Notes: generated by a model from the letters alone, not told the origin. A DNA stretch of 7,770 nt from Desulfurococcales archaeon (GCA_015521095.1 WAOU01000048.1:1-7770), one strand, 5' to 3'. Counted from the first letter of the stretch, positions 1-6,737 are shown. Made by a program: numbers and translations.

Positions 1-1654
1 CAATCACGGCAACCTTCACAACACCAGCAATGAAGAATCCACCACTCAAACCCTCCAAATACCGCTGGGAAACCCTAAATAGAAACGCGAGCTGGGAGAC
101 ACCACCGTTAATAACAGCATCTGCCACTCCAATCGCTGCCCAAAGCGATCCTACCGCGATGCTCGCATCCGACTTACTCATAGCAACGGTATCATTAATC
201 CCATCACCGATAAACACAACCTTCCTACCCTCAGCCCTAAGCTTGTCGATGAGACGGGCCTTATCCTCAGGCCTCATATCCCAATAATACTCGTCTATAC
301 CAAGGATTCTAGCAATCTTCTCAACGTTCTCGTGCTTATCCCCACTAGCCAATATAACGTTTTTACCAAGAGTCTTTAGATACCTTACGAGATCATCTGC
401 TCCATCGTAGAGTTCTTCTTCAAAACAGAATACGGCCTCGCCATCTCGATAGACTATCCGTATTCCCTTCGCCGTACAAACCTCGACGGGCTCAGTATAT
501 AGTTCTTCTCCATTTATACGTGCAGTCATGCCCTTGCCCACAATCTCAAAGACCTGACCCTGAGAAATCTTCTCATATCTTAATCCCCGATACTTTTGAT
601 CAAGTGCACGGACAACAGCTTGTGCCACGGGATGCGTACTCTGGCTCAACACATAATGAATTATACCAGCGAACTCTCGCTCTCTAAGATCCGCTGGAGA
701 CTTTATAAATTGGAGTACTGCTTTTAGCCTTGTAAGTGTACCGGTCTTGTCGATCACGACAGTATCACCCTCTTTGAGCGCTTCGAGGATAATGGGATCC
801 AATACGAGTACTCCTCTAGAAGCAAGTCTCCTCACCGCTAGTGCCGTGGATAAGCCTGACGTCACGATGAATGCGGATGGGCAACCTGCAAGTAGGACTG
901 CAAGGGCTCTAATTGGATCGACCATGACTGCTAGAACTGCATAGGTTGCGAGGACTGATGCTATCAGGTACGGGGACACTCTTTCTAGTAGTCGCTGTGT
1001 TTTGCTCTTGTTCTCGAGGGATTCCTCTGCTAGATCCACTAGTTTCTTTATGTATGAGTCCTTGTGGTTCTTGACGACCTCGATTTTGAGTGGTCCTCTT
1101 ACTACTATGCTTCCACTGTATACCGGTGTGCCTGGCTGGATCTCCTCTGGATATGGTTCCCCTGTGATGAATGACTTGTCTATGGCAGCGGCTGAGAGGG
1201 CTATTCCGTCTACTGGAACCATTTGGCCTACTGCTATTATTACCTTGTCTCCTTTCTTTATCTTGTCGAGTGGTATTCTCGTGTGGGATCCGTTTTCTTC
1301 TCTTATTAGATGTGATGGAAGCTTCTTTATTAGGCCTTCTAGGGATTTCTTTGCTCTGTGTACTGCCTGGTGTTCTATTGTCTCTGCTATTCCGTATAGT
1401 ATTAGTACTATGTGGCCTTCGGTGATGTAGCCGTAGTGGTAGGTTATGAGTGCTACGGTGCCCATGAGTAGCTCTATGCTTAGTTGTTTTTCGTGTAGTA
1501 GTTCTTTTAGTGAGATTAGTAGGAGTGCTATGGATTCTGCTAGGAGTATGTAGTTTGCTACTTGTGTTGTTTTTTCTGTTTGGATTGTTGCTAGTATTAT
1601 TCCTATTGTTGATGCTATTACTAGGTATATGTAGTGGTTTTCTTCTTGGTGCAT
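1..1654 (-). CDS. P1B-type heavy-metal-transporting ATPase with a CPS motif (3' end beyond window)
   Basis: ATP-driven metal transporter of the inner membrane. My translation of the minus strand gives 551 uninterrupted codons from the ATG at 1654; a TAA lies in frame just upstream, so this is the only start. Visible landmarks are four N-terminal hydrophobic helices (about residues 9-90), actuator-domain ITGEP (163-167), membrane motif CPS (258-260), phosphorylation site DKTGTLT (302-308, D302 phosphorylated), P1B-specific HP dipeptide (341-342), SGD (437-439) and hinge GDGIND (483-488). The sequence stops in the next membrane helix, where K547 aligns with the lysine typical of Zn/Cd/Pb pumps (ZntA K693). 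There is no N-terminal CxxC metal-binding domain. The usual motif is CPC, so CPS is odd. It is divergent from a NikR-like regulator, which probably controls it. Family is certain; the metal and direction of transport are not. Confidence 0.93.
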   Translation of the reverse strand, partial: MHQEENHYIYLVIASTIGIILATIQTEKTTQVANYILLAESIALLLISLKELLHEKQLSIELLMGTVALITYHYGYITEGHIVLILYGIAETIEHQAVHRAKKSLEGLIKKLPSHLIREENGSHTRIPLDKIKKGDKVIIAVGQMVPVDGIALSAAAIDKSFITGEPYPEEIQPGTPVYSGSIVVRGPLKIEVVKNHKDSYIKKLVDLAEESLENKSKTQRLLERVSPYLIASVLATYAVLAVMVDPIRALAVLLAGCPSAFIVTSGLSTALAVRRLASRGVLVLDPIILEALKEGDTVVIDKTGTLTRLKAVLQFIKSPADLREREFAGIIHYVLSQSTHPVAQAVVRALDQKYRGLRYEKISQGQVFEIVGKGMTARINGEELYTEPVEVCTAKGIRIVYRDGEAVFCFEEELYDGADDLVRYLKTLGKNVILASGDKHENVEKIARILGIDEYYWDMRPEDKARLIDKLRAEGRKVVFIGDGINDTVAMSKSDASIAVGSLWAAIGVADAVINGGVSQLAFLFRVSQRYLEGLSGGFFIAGVVKVAVI

Positions 1655-1689
1655 TTCTTGTCTCGCCCGTGTATCTTATTAGTCTGATC

Positions 1690-1699
1690 TTATTAATAA
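1690..1699 (-). promoter_or_regulatory. Candidate TATA box for the P1B ATPase
   Basis: TTATTAATAA on either strand, centred about 40 nt before the ATPase ATG. An archaeal start about 26 nt downstream would fall near 1669 and leave a leader of roughly 15 nt containing a weak purine-rich GGGCGAG. Assigned by position and AT content only. Confidence 0.4.
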
Positions 1700-1721
1700 C
1701 ATTATATCTAGATAATGAAGA

Positions 1722-1729
1722 TTTATTAA
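1722..1729 (+). promoter_or_regulatory. Candidate TATA box for the NikR-like regulator
   Basis: TTTATTAA centred near 1726. A start about 26 nt downstream (near 1751) gives a short leader that still includes the GGTG ribosome binding site. The AT stretch at 1734-1742 is an alternative, but it would place the start after GGTG and make the transcript nearly leaderless. Confidence 0.4.
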
Positions 1730-1753
1730 CCTACATATATTATCTTATTAACC

Positions 1754-1757
1754 GGTG
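1754..1757 (+). promoter_or_regulatory. GGTG ribosome binding site of the NikR-like gene
   Basis: GGTG, the core of the archaeal anti-16S motif, lies 8 nt before the ATG at 1766 and supports that start. Confidence 0.55.
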
Positions 1758-1765
1758 CCCACACA

Positions 1766-2143
1766 ATGGCAATAATAACAATAAGCATGCCAGACGAAGT
1801 ACTAGTCGCACTAGACAAACTAGTCGCAGAACTCGGATACCCCAGTAGAAGCGAATTCATAAGAGACTCAGTCATGGAAAAACTCGGAGACCAAACAAAA
1901 CAATACAAGTACAGGATAATAATCGCGGTCAGCAACCACAAGAAATATCCACGAGTAGACGAGAAAATAATGGCCTCCTCCTATAGAATAGCCCAATCAC
2001 TAAGAGCACTATACCACCAAGACCTAGGAGACGGAAGATGCCTCACCATAATAGTAGTCGACGAAGGACCAAGCGCCAGCTTACTATCATCAAAGATACG
2101 AGCAATCAAAGGAGTAGAACAAGTCAAAACATATAGAATATAG
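1766..2143 (+). CDS. NikR-like ribbon-helix-helix metalloregulator with altered metal site
   Basis: A 125-residue transcription factor, close to the usual NikR length. Residues 1-41 form the ribbon-helix-helix DNA-binding domain (strand IITISMP, helix after PDEVL, then GYPSRSEFIRD, all typical of NikR). Residues 48-125 form the ACT-like ligand-binding domain. Aligned by eye with E. coli NikR, whose nickel ligands are H76, H87, H89 and C95, this protein has Y73, H84, D86 and C92, so only two of four are kept. The DNA-contact strand also differs (I3 for R3; T5 kept; S7 for T7). It sits 111 bp from, and divergent to, a P1B metal ATPase, suggesting that it senses that pump's substrate. That role is inference; the fold assignment is strong. 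Confidence 0.88.
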   Translation: MAIITISMPDEVLVALDKLVAELGYPSRSEFIRDSVMEKLGDQTKQYKYRIIIAVSNHKKYPRVDEKIMASSYRIAQSLRALYHQDLGDGRCLTIIVVDEGPSASLLSSKIRAIKGVEQVKTYRI

Positions 2144-2184
2144 TGGCGTTGCGAAACAAGGAATACTCACAAATTGTGGATAAT

Positions 2185-2194
2185 CCTATATCAA
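2185..2194 (+). promoter_or_regulatory. Candidate TATA box for the small membrane protein
   Basis: CCTATATCAA centred about 45 nt before the ATG at 2234. The predicted start near 2215 would keep the GGTG site in a leader of about 19 nt. Positional evidence only. Confidence 0.3.
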
Positions 2195-2222
2195 GCCCAG
2201 TTACAAGCATAGAATACTATAT

Positions 2223-2226
2223 GGTG
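2223..2226 (+). promoter_or_regulatory. GGTG ribosome binding site of the small membrane protein
   Basis: GGTG with 7 nt before ATG 2234. An in-frame stop at 2210-2212 leaves ATG 2234 as the only start. Confidence 0.5.
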
Positions 2227-2233
2227 CAACAAG

Positions 2234-2563
2234 ATGGGTACAGGACTAGCCATACTACTAGGAATAATCATACTCCCCCCACTAGCATTCTTCCTCAACG
2301 TAATAGGGCTACTCATAGGAGGATTCGTAGTAGGAGTAGTAGCAGGTAAGGGACCAGGAAACGGTGCAAAAGCAGCCTTCCTCGCAGGGCTAATAACCGG
2401 TCTACTAATGGCAATCGCAGTAATGCTATTGGGTCCCTTGTTCGGTCCCCACGCAGCTATCCTAGGATTATTTGCCGGGTGGCTCTCCATCTTCGCAGGC
2501 ATAGTAATGGGGGCAATCGCTGCGGTCGGAGGAGCCCTAGGAGGACTAATCGCCGGGAAATAA
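2234..2563 (+). CDS. Small glycine-rich multi-pass membrane protein, DUF5518-like
   Basis: A 109-residue, almost wholly hydrophobic protein with perhaps four membrane segments (roughly residues 3-20, 22-38, 46-68 and 72-107). It is rich in small residues (GG, GA, AG pairs) and ends in GGLIAGK. The loop around residues 39-46 (KGPGNGAK) followed by AAFLAGLITGLL resembles archaeal DUF5518 proteins, whose function is unknown; this resemblance is from memory. There is no signal peptide or catalytic motif. It starts 90 bp after the NikR-like gene on the same strand with its own GGTG site, so it could be co-expressed with that gene. Whether it takes part in metal handling is speculation. Confidence 0.8.
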   Translation: MGTGLAILLGIIILPPLAFFLNVIGLLIGGFVVGVVAGKGPGNGAKAAFLAGLITGLLMAIAVMLLGPLFGPHAAILGLFAGWLSIFAGIVMGAIAAVGGALGGLIAGK

Positions 2564-2636
2564 CCAGAGAAGAATAAGCCCCGTACATACCCATACTCTA
2601 CAATAATAATCCGTCCAACCTAATACAAAACTACCC

Positions 2637-2640
2637 GGTG
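2637..2640 (+). promoter_or_regulatory. GGTG ribosome binding site deciding a GTG start
   Basis: GGTG with 9 nt before GTG 2650. An in-frame TAA at 2641-2643 lies between them, so translation cannot start further upstream. Confidence 0.5.
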
Positions 2641-2649
2641 TAACAAGCA

Positions 2650-3372
2650 GTGAACAAGTGTATAGATACAATAGAAAACCATGTAAGTATAAGAAAATAC
2701 AGGCCCGACCCCATACCAGAAGAACACCTCCAACTAATAATGCGCGCCGCCCAACGCGCACCCACAGACGCCGCACTACACCTATGGACAGCAATACGGG
2801 TCACAGACAGAGAGGCTAGGAAGAAAATAGCCGAGGCAATACGCCAGCCCCATGTCTACGAGGCTGCGGAATTCTTCGTGTTCGTGGCCGACCTCCATAG
2901 GCTAAGAAAACTACTACAATATCGTGGAGAGGATCTAGGAAAAGTCGACTTCTCCCTACTGTTATTCTCTGCCATCGATGCAGGCCTCGCAGCAGAGAAC
3001 ATGGCTATCGCGGCTGAGAGTCTCGGGTACGGGATTTGTTTTATAGGCGCGATAATGAACGCCCCCGAGCTAATAATTGAACTTCTAGGACTACCTGAGA
3101 AGACGTTTCCTCTCTTCGGCCTAGTCATAGGCGTTCCCGATGAGAAACCGGGTAAAAGGCCCAGAATACCGTTAGAGTACCTAGTGCATGAGAACCACTA
3201 CCGAGACTATGACAACAATGATCTTCAAAGGATATACGAGGCGATGAACCCGATAACCAGGAGGGGAGACTACCTGAGACTCATCAAGAGGTATGCGGGG
3301 CCAGGTGGATACTTCGAGATGAGGAACGAACTAATACGAGAGCTAGCCAGGAAGATGGGATTCAATGTCTAA
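2650..3372 (+). CDS. Nitroreductase-family flavoprotein (FMN-dependent oxidoreductase)
   Basis: A 240-residue protein beginning at a GTG codon. Family marks are the N-terminal SIRKYRPDPI (13-22, FMN phosphate-binding arginines), ALxAAQRAPT-type helix (about 31-39), a central helix DAGLAAENMAIAAESLGYG (110-128) and the GICFIGAI strand-turn (128-135). The C-terminal part FPLFGLVIGVPDEKPGKRPRIP (153-174) with VHENHY (179-184) resembles NfsA/Frp-type NAD(P)H oxidoreductases. The usual APTSxNxQPW segment reads APTDAALHLW, so the asparagine and glutamine that normally contact FMN are not obvious. The likely role is cytoplasmic NAD(P)H-dependent reduction of an unidentified substrate. It follows the membrane protein by 86 bp. 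Family assignment is firm, substrate unknown. Confidence 0.88.
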   Translation: MNKCIDTIENHVSIRKYRPDPIPEEHLQLIMRAAQRAPTDAALHLWTAIRVTDREARKKIAEAIRQPHVYEAAEFFVFVADLHRLRKLLQYRGEDLGKVDFSLLLFSAIDAGLAAENMAIAAESLGYGICFIGAIMNAPELIIELLGLPEKTFPLFGLVIGVPDEKPGKRPRIPLEYLVHENHYRDYDNNDLQRIYEAMNPITRRGDYLRLIKRYAGPGGYFEMRNELIRELARKMGFNV

Positions 3373-3428
3373 TACCCCTTGAACTATATGAAAGGTCGCA
3401 ATCCTACTACTAGTCGCATCTAATACGC

Positions 3429-3438
3429 TATTTTTATT
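3429..3438 (+). promoter_or_regulatory. Candidate TATA box of abce1
   Basis: TATTTTTATT centred about 43 nt before ATG 3477. The predicted start near 3460 gives a leader of about 17 nt that includes a purine run GGGGAAG at 3467-3473, a plausible ribosome binding site. Confidence 0.4.
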
Positions 3439-3476
3439 GTTCTCAACAGTGTCAAACATTTCTATCGGGGAAGATA

Positions 3477-5300
3477 ATGAAGGGAAAAGTAAGGCTAGCA
3501 GTAATAGACTACGAATCATGTAAACCCAAGAAATGTAGCTATGAGTGTATAAACGTATGTCCGGTTAATAGGACCCGTAAAGGAGTAGCGATAGAGGCTG
3601 ATAAAGCAGTAAGAGGCAAGCCGGTCATATATGAGGATGCGTGTATAGGTTGTGGCTTATGTGTGAAGGCTTGTCCCTTCGATGCTATATTCATTGTGAA
3701 TCTGCCCAGTGAGCTCGAGGAGTCAGCCGTTCATAGATACGGTAGGAATGGATTCAAGCTGTATAAGCTCCCTATCCCGAGGGAGGGCTCCATAGTCGGT
3801 TTACTCGGTAAGAACGGTACTGGTAAGACGACGGCGATAAGGATCCTTCTCGGAGAGCTAAAGCCGAATCTCGGCGATCCTGACGCTGATCCAGGCTGGG
3901 ACGAGATAATACGACGGTTCAGGGGAAGCGAGCTACAAGTCTACTTCCAGAAGCTGGCAGACGGTAAGCTACGGACGGCTCACAAAATCCAGTACGTCGA
4001 CCTCGTGCCCAGACACGTTAAGGGAACAGTAGGCCAATTATTGACCAAAGCGGACGAGCGGGGAGTGGCGAAAGAGCTTGCCAAGGAACTAGGCCTCGAC
4101 AAGGTCTGGGACCGTGATATAAGGAAGCTTAGCGGAGGAGAACTCCAGAAGCTCCTAGTAGCCGCTGTAATATCAAAGGACGCCGACGTCTACGTGTTCG
4201 ACGAGCCCAGCGGATACCTAGATGTTAGGGAGAGAATACGTGTCGCCAAGCTTATAAACGAGCTAGCCAAACCAGGCAAGCACGTATTAGTAATAGAACA
4301 CGACCTAGCCGTACTAGACTATGTGAGCGAAACACTCCACATACTCTATGGCGAGCCAGGAGCATACGGTATAGTAAGCCAGCCCTACGGTGTACGAGTA
4401 GGCATAAACAATTTCCTCGAGGGATACCTGCCAGCCGAGAACATAAGGTTGAGGAAGGAGCCGATAAAGTTCAAGAAGATAACCGAGGCAGAGCAAGCCG
4501 GTAAGGAGGGAACTGGGAGGAAGAAGTTCCTTGAGTGGACTGATCTAAAGGTTAAGAGAGGAGAATTCGAGCTGACAGTCGAGGCAGGAGAAATCTGGAG
4601 CGGAGAAGTAATAGGTATCGTGGGACCAAACGGTATAGGAAAAACAACGTTTGTCCTCACACTAGCAAAGAAGATCGAGCCAGTCGACGGAATGGTTCTA
4701 GAATTCGAGGAACTATCCGTGAGCTACAAGCCACAGCATGTGGGCCCAGAAATGTTCCCAGAGGGCGTCACAGTACGAGAACTCCTACGCGAGGCCAATC
4801 CCGAGTCTATTATCCCCGGTAGCTGGCTATACCTCGAGCTAGTCAAGAAGCTGAGACTTGACAAGTTCTACGACCGTGAGCCACGCAGACTGAGCGGAGG
4901 AGAGATGCAGAAACTAGCAGTAGCACTCGCGCTTGCCAGAGAAGCAGATATCTATCTACTAGACGAGCCCAGCGCCTACCTAGATGTCGAGGAAAGGCTG
5001 AGCGTTGCAAGAATAATAAGAAGACTCACCGAGACAAGGCAGGCGGCGGCGTTCGTCGTGGAGCACGATCTGCTATTCATAGATTACATAAGCGATAAAC
5101 TAGTACCCATACTGGGAGAGCCAGGATACAAGGGCAACGCGTACAGGCCCGAGAATCTCCGAAAGGCTATGAACATGTTCTTAAAAGAGCTCGGCGTAAC
5201 CTTTAGGCGGGATCCTCAGACTGGGAGACCCAGGGTAAACAAGCCTGGAAGCTACCTAGACAGGATGCAGAAGTCGAAAGGAGAATACTACTTCGGCTGA
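3477..5300 (+). CDS. abce1: ABCE1/Rli1 ribosome-recycling ATPase
   Basis: A full-length 607-residue, soluble twin-ATPase that splits ribosomal subunits after termination, working with release factor and Pelota. Two N-terminal 4Fe-4S clusters are visible: C15, C20, C24, C28 and C56, C59, C62, C66. The first ATPase domain has Walker A GKNGTGKTT (111-119), signature LSGGE (218-222), Walker B VYVFDEP (238-244) and H275. The second has GPNGIGKTT (383-391), LSGGE (472-476), IYLLDEP (492-498) and H530. The conserved C-terminal hinge FRRDPQTGRPRVNKPGS (576-592) and the GEYYFG end match the family. Every catalytic residue I can check is present. The gene appears to be transcribed alone; its last 13 bp overlap the convergent phosphatase gene. 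Confidence 0.98.
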   Translation: MKGKVRLAVIDYESCKPKKCSYECINVCPVNRTRKGVAIEADKAVRGKPVIYEDACIGCGLCVKACPFDAIFIVNLPSELEESAVHRYGRNGFKLYKLPIPREGSIVGLLGKNGTGKTTAIRILLGELKPNLGDPDADPGWDEIIRRFRGSELQVYFQKLADGKLRTAHKIQYVDLVPRHVKGTVGQLLTKADERGVAKELAKELGLDKVWDRDIRKLSGGELQKLLVAAVISKDADVYVFDEPSGYLDVRERIRVAKLINELAKPGKHVLVIEHDLAVLDYVSETLHILYGEPGAYGIVSQPYGVRVGINNFLEGYLPAENIRLRKEPIKFKKITEAEQAGKEGTGRKKFLEWTDLKVKRGEFELTVEAGEIWSGEVIGIVGPNGIGKTTFVLTLAKKIEPVDGMVLEFEELSVSYKPQHVGPEMFPEGVTVRELLREANPESIIPGSWLYLELVKKLRLDKFYDREPRRLSGGEMQKLAVALALAREADIYLLDEPSAYLDVEERLSVARIIRRLTETRQAAAFVVEHDLLFIDYISDKLVPILGEPGYKGNAYRPENLRKAMNMFLKELGVTFRRDPQTGRPRVNKPGSYLDRMQKSKGEYYFG

Positions 5301-5821
5301 TCAATAGCCTGGGCCAAGAACTCTTCGAAATCTGCTACACTCTCCAGGATCTCCTTGGCTCTTTTCTTACCATGTTTTTTGACAAGTCTCTCTAGGCCGA
5401 GTAGAAACATATACTGCTCATAGCTACCCATTGGCCCGCATCTCCTCGCCTCATAGAACTTAGACAGGGCAGTAGAGGCATTGAGCCCGATCAGGATTAG
5501 ATACGCCGATATCACCATCCCAGTTCTGTCGCATCCGCTTTTGCAGTGAACATATACTTTTTTACCAGATTCTAGGCTCTCGTAGAGGTCTATCACCGCG
5601 CTGACCATGTTTCTAAACGGTTGGACTGTTCCAGGCATAATATGGTAGCAGGACTCCTCGACGCCCTCAATGTTATGTATCCTGCATTCGGGGTCTAGGC
5701 AGATTATCTTGTCTACTTGTGGGGGGTCGGTGCATCCTGCTCCTGCATATAGATTTTCAAGTATTCTGGAATAGTTCAAAGATCTCCACCTATCTTCTCG
5801 GCGCACCTCTAGAATACTCAT
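5288..5821 (-). CDS. Dual-specificity / tyrosine-type protein phosphatase
   Basis: A 177-residue cysteine phosphatase, close in size to small archaeal protein tyrosine phosphatases. The P-loop VHCKSGCDRTG (91-101) carries the HCX5R signature, with nucleophile C93 and phosphate-binding R99. It is followed by the usual hydrophobic helix (GMVISAYLIL) and a charged C-terminal helix (about 145-175). The N-terminal NLYAGAG (23-29) fits the fold. The loop that normally holds the general-acid aspartate reads HIMPGTVQPFR (60-70) and has no Asp. It is expected to remove phosphate from Ser/Thr/Tyr of cytoplasmic proteins. A GTG at codon 6 (5806) is an alternative start; ATG 5821 was kept as the longest. 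No clear ribosome binding site is seen. Confidence 0.9.
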   Translation of the reverse strand: MSILEVRREDRWRSLNYSRILENLYAGAGCTDPPQVDKIICLDPECRIHNIEGVEESCYHIMPGTVQPFRNMVSAVIDLYESLESGKKVYVHCKSGCDRTGMVISAYLILIGLNASTALSKFYEARRCGPMGSYEQYMFLLGLERLVKKHGKKRAKEILESVADFEEFLAQAIDQPK

Positions 5822-5827
5822 TGCCTA

Positions 5828-5841
5828 TGTAAATAATATAG
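5828..5841 (+). promoter_or_regulatory. Candidate TATA box of the MscS-type channel gene
   Basis: An AT-rich TGTAAATAATATAG centred near 5836. A start about 26 nt downstream (near 5862) would include the GGAGGTGA site in an 18-nt leader. The same 58-bp spacer must also serve the divergent phosphatase gene. Confidence 0.4.
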
Positions 5842-5864
5842 TGGGGTTTCTAGTCTAATTATCT

Positions 5865-5872
5865 GGAGGTGA
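5865..5872 (+). promoter_or_regulatory. Strong ribosome binding site GGAGGTGA
   Basis: GGAGGTGA, a full match to the usual archaeal 16S 3' end, 7 nt before ATG 5880. It is the strongest site in the window and fixes the start of the channel gene. Confidence 0.85.
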
Positions 5873-5879
5873 GTATTCG

Positions 5880-6713
5880 ATGGCTCTAGGAGACATTCTA
5901 TCTAATACTATTCCCGGTACCTCTATCACTATAGGAGGCCTATTATGGGCACTTGTCATCCTAGTAGTAGGCTACATCATCGTGGTATCGTTCCTGGCCA
6001 TCTTTAAACGCAGTCTTTCAAGACTAGGTCTCCCACCACTTGTAGCAGGAGTCCTAACTAGGCTAGTCTCCGTGATACTCTATCTAGCCCTTGTACTTGC
6101 AGCCGCATCGGCGGCAGGATTCAATACTGGGAGCGTGGTACTTGGTCTAAGCGCCGTTATCGGTTTAATTCTTGGCTTCGGTCTTCAGGATACTATAAAT
6201 AATCTCGCTGCCGGTGTGTGGATAGCTGTAACGCGTCCCTTCGATAAGGGAGACCTAGTCGAGGTCGGCGGGTATCTGGGCACTATAAAAGATGTCGGGA
6301 TTCTCTCCACAGTAATAGTCAGGCCCAATAATGAAGTCGTGTTGTTGCCCAATAAGAGCGTCTGGGGATCCCCTATAGTGAACTATACTAGGAACCCGAC
6401 GAGGAGAATCACTCTAGATGTAGGAGTCGCATATGGAACTGACCTAGACAAAGCCGTTAAGATAGCACTAGAAGCTGTGAAGAATGTAGACGGGGTACTA
6501 GAGGATCCTGCACCACAAGTAGTCATCACCGAGCTAGCTGACTCATCTGTGAATCTCCAGGTGAGAGTATGGGTAAAGAAAGAAGACTATGGCCAGGTAA
6601 AGCCGGAAATTATTAAGGCAGTATACAATGCGTTCAATGCGGCTGGAATAGAGATACCGTATCCACAGCTAGATGTCCATATAAGAGAGATGCCTGGCAA
6701 GCAGAACCAATAA
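5880..6713 (+). CDS. MscS-family small-conductance mechanosensitive channel
   Basis: A 277-residue membrane channel, similar in length to E. coli MscS (286), expected to form heptamers that release solutes when membrane tension rises. Three membrane helices are visible: about 18-42, 56-79 and the pore-lining third helix 84-115, whose end carries the family's GFGLQDTINNLAAGVWI pattern. The beta domain follows, with RPFDKGDLVEVGG (119-131), the hallmark RPNNEVVLLPNKSVW (148-162) and PIVNYTR (165-171). The C-terminal alpha/beta domain ends in IEIPYPQLDVHI (257-268). The gene is divergent from the phosphatase gene and has the best ribosome binding site in the window, suggesting efficient translation. 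Confidence 0.96.
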   Translation: MALGDILSNTIPGTSITIGGLLWALVILVVGYIIVVSFLAIFKRSLSRLGLPPLVAGVLTRLVSVILYLALVLAAASAAGFNTGSVVLGLSAVIGLILGFGLQDTINNLAAGVWIAVTRPFDKGDLVEVGGYLGTIKDVGILSTVIVRPNNEVVLLPNKSVWGSPIVNYTRNPTRRITLDVGVAYGTDLDKAVKIALEAVKNVDGVLEDPAPQVVITELADSSVNLQVRVWVKKEDYGQVKPEIIKAVYNAFNAAGIEIPYPQLDVHIREMPGKQNQ

Positions 6714-6737
6714 AACAAGATCCTTTAAGATAGAAGC

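Larger units (their letters stand above)
1673..1750. promoter_or_regulatory. Repeated ATCTTATTA motifs and a palindrome in the divergent promoter (candidate operators)
   Basis: ATCTTATTA occurs three times on the plus strand, at 1673-1681, 1687-1695 and 1742-1750. A related TTATTAACC occurs at 1723-1731 and again at 1745-1753. A perfect 10-bp palindrome TATCTAGATA lies at 1705-1714. The outer two copies sit about at the predicted transcription starts of the ATPase and of the NikR-like gene, which suits repressor binding. The region is AT-rich, so some of the repetition may be chance or promoter elements. Confidence 0.4.

Noticed and set aside
1801..1828. 10-bp direct repeat ACTAGTCGCA at 1801-1810 and 1819-1828
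   Set aside because: Both copies encode the same Leu-Val-Ala in one helix of the regulator, so the repeat is explained by codon use.
1002..1848. Several plus-strand reading frames opposite the ATPase and in its promoter
   Set aside because: They are antisense shadows: Leu/Ser/Phe-rich with no family motif, while the minus strand encodes all P-type ATPase motifs in one open frame.
2143..2349. Plus-strand reading frame of 68 codons just after the NikR-like gene
   Set aside because: It overlaps the well-supported membrane-protein gene in another frame, and its second half is an Arg/Ser/Thr-rich string typical of an out-of-frame reading.
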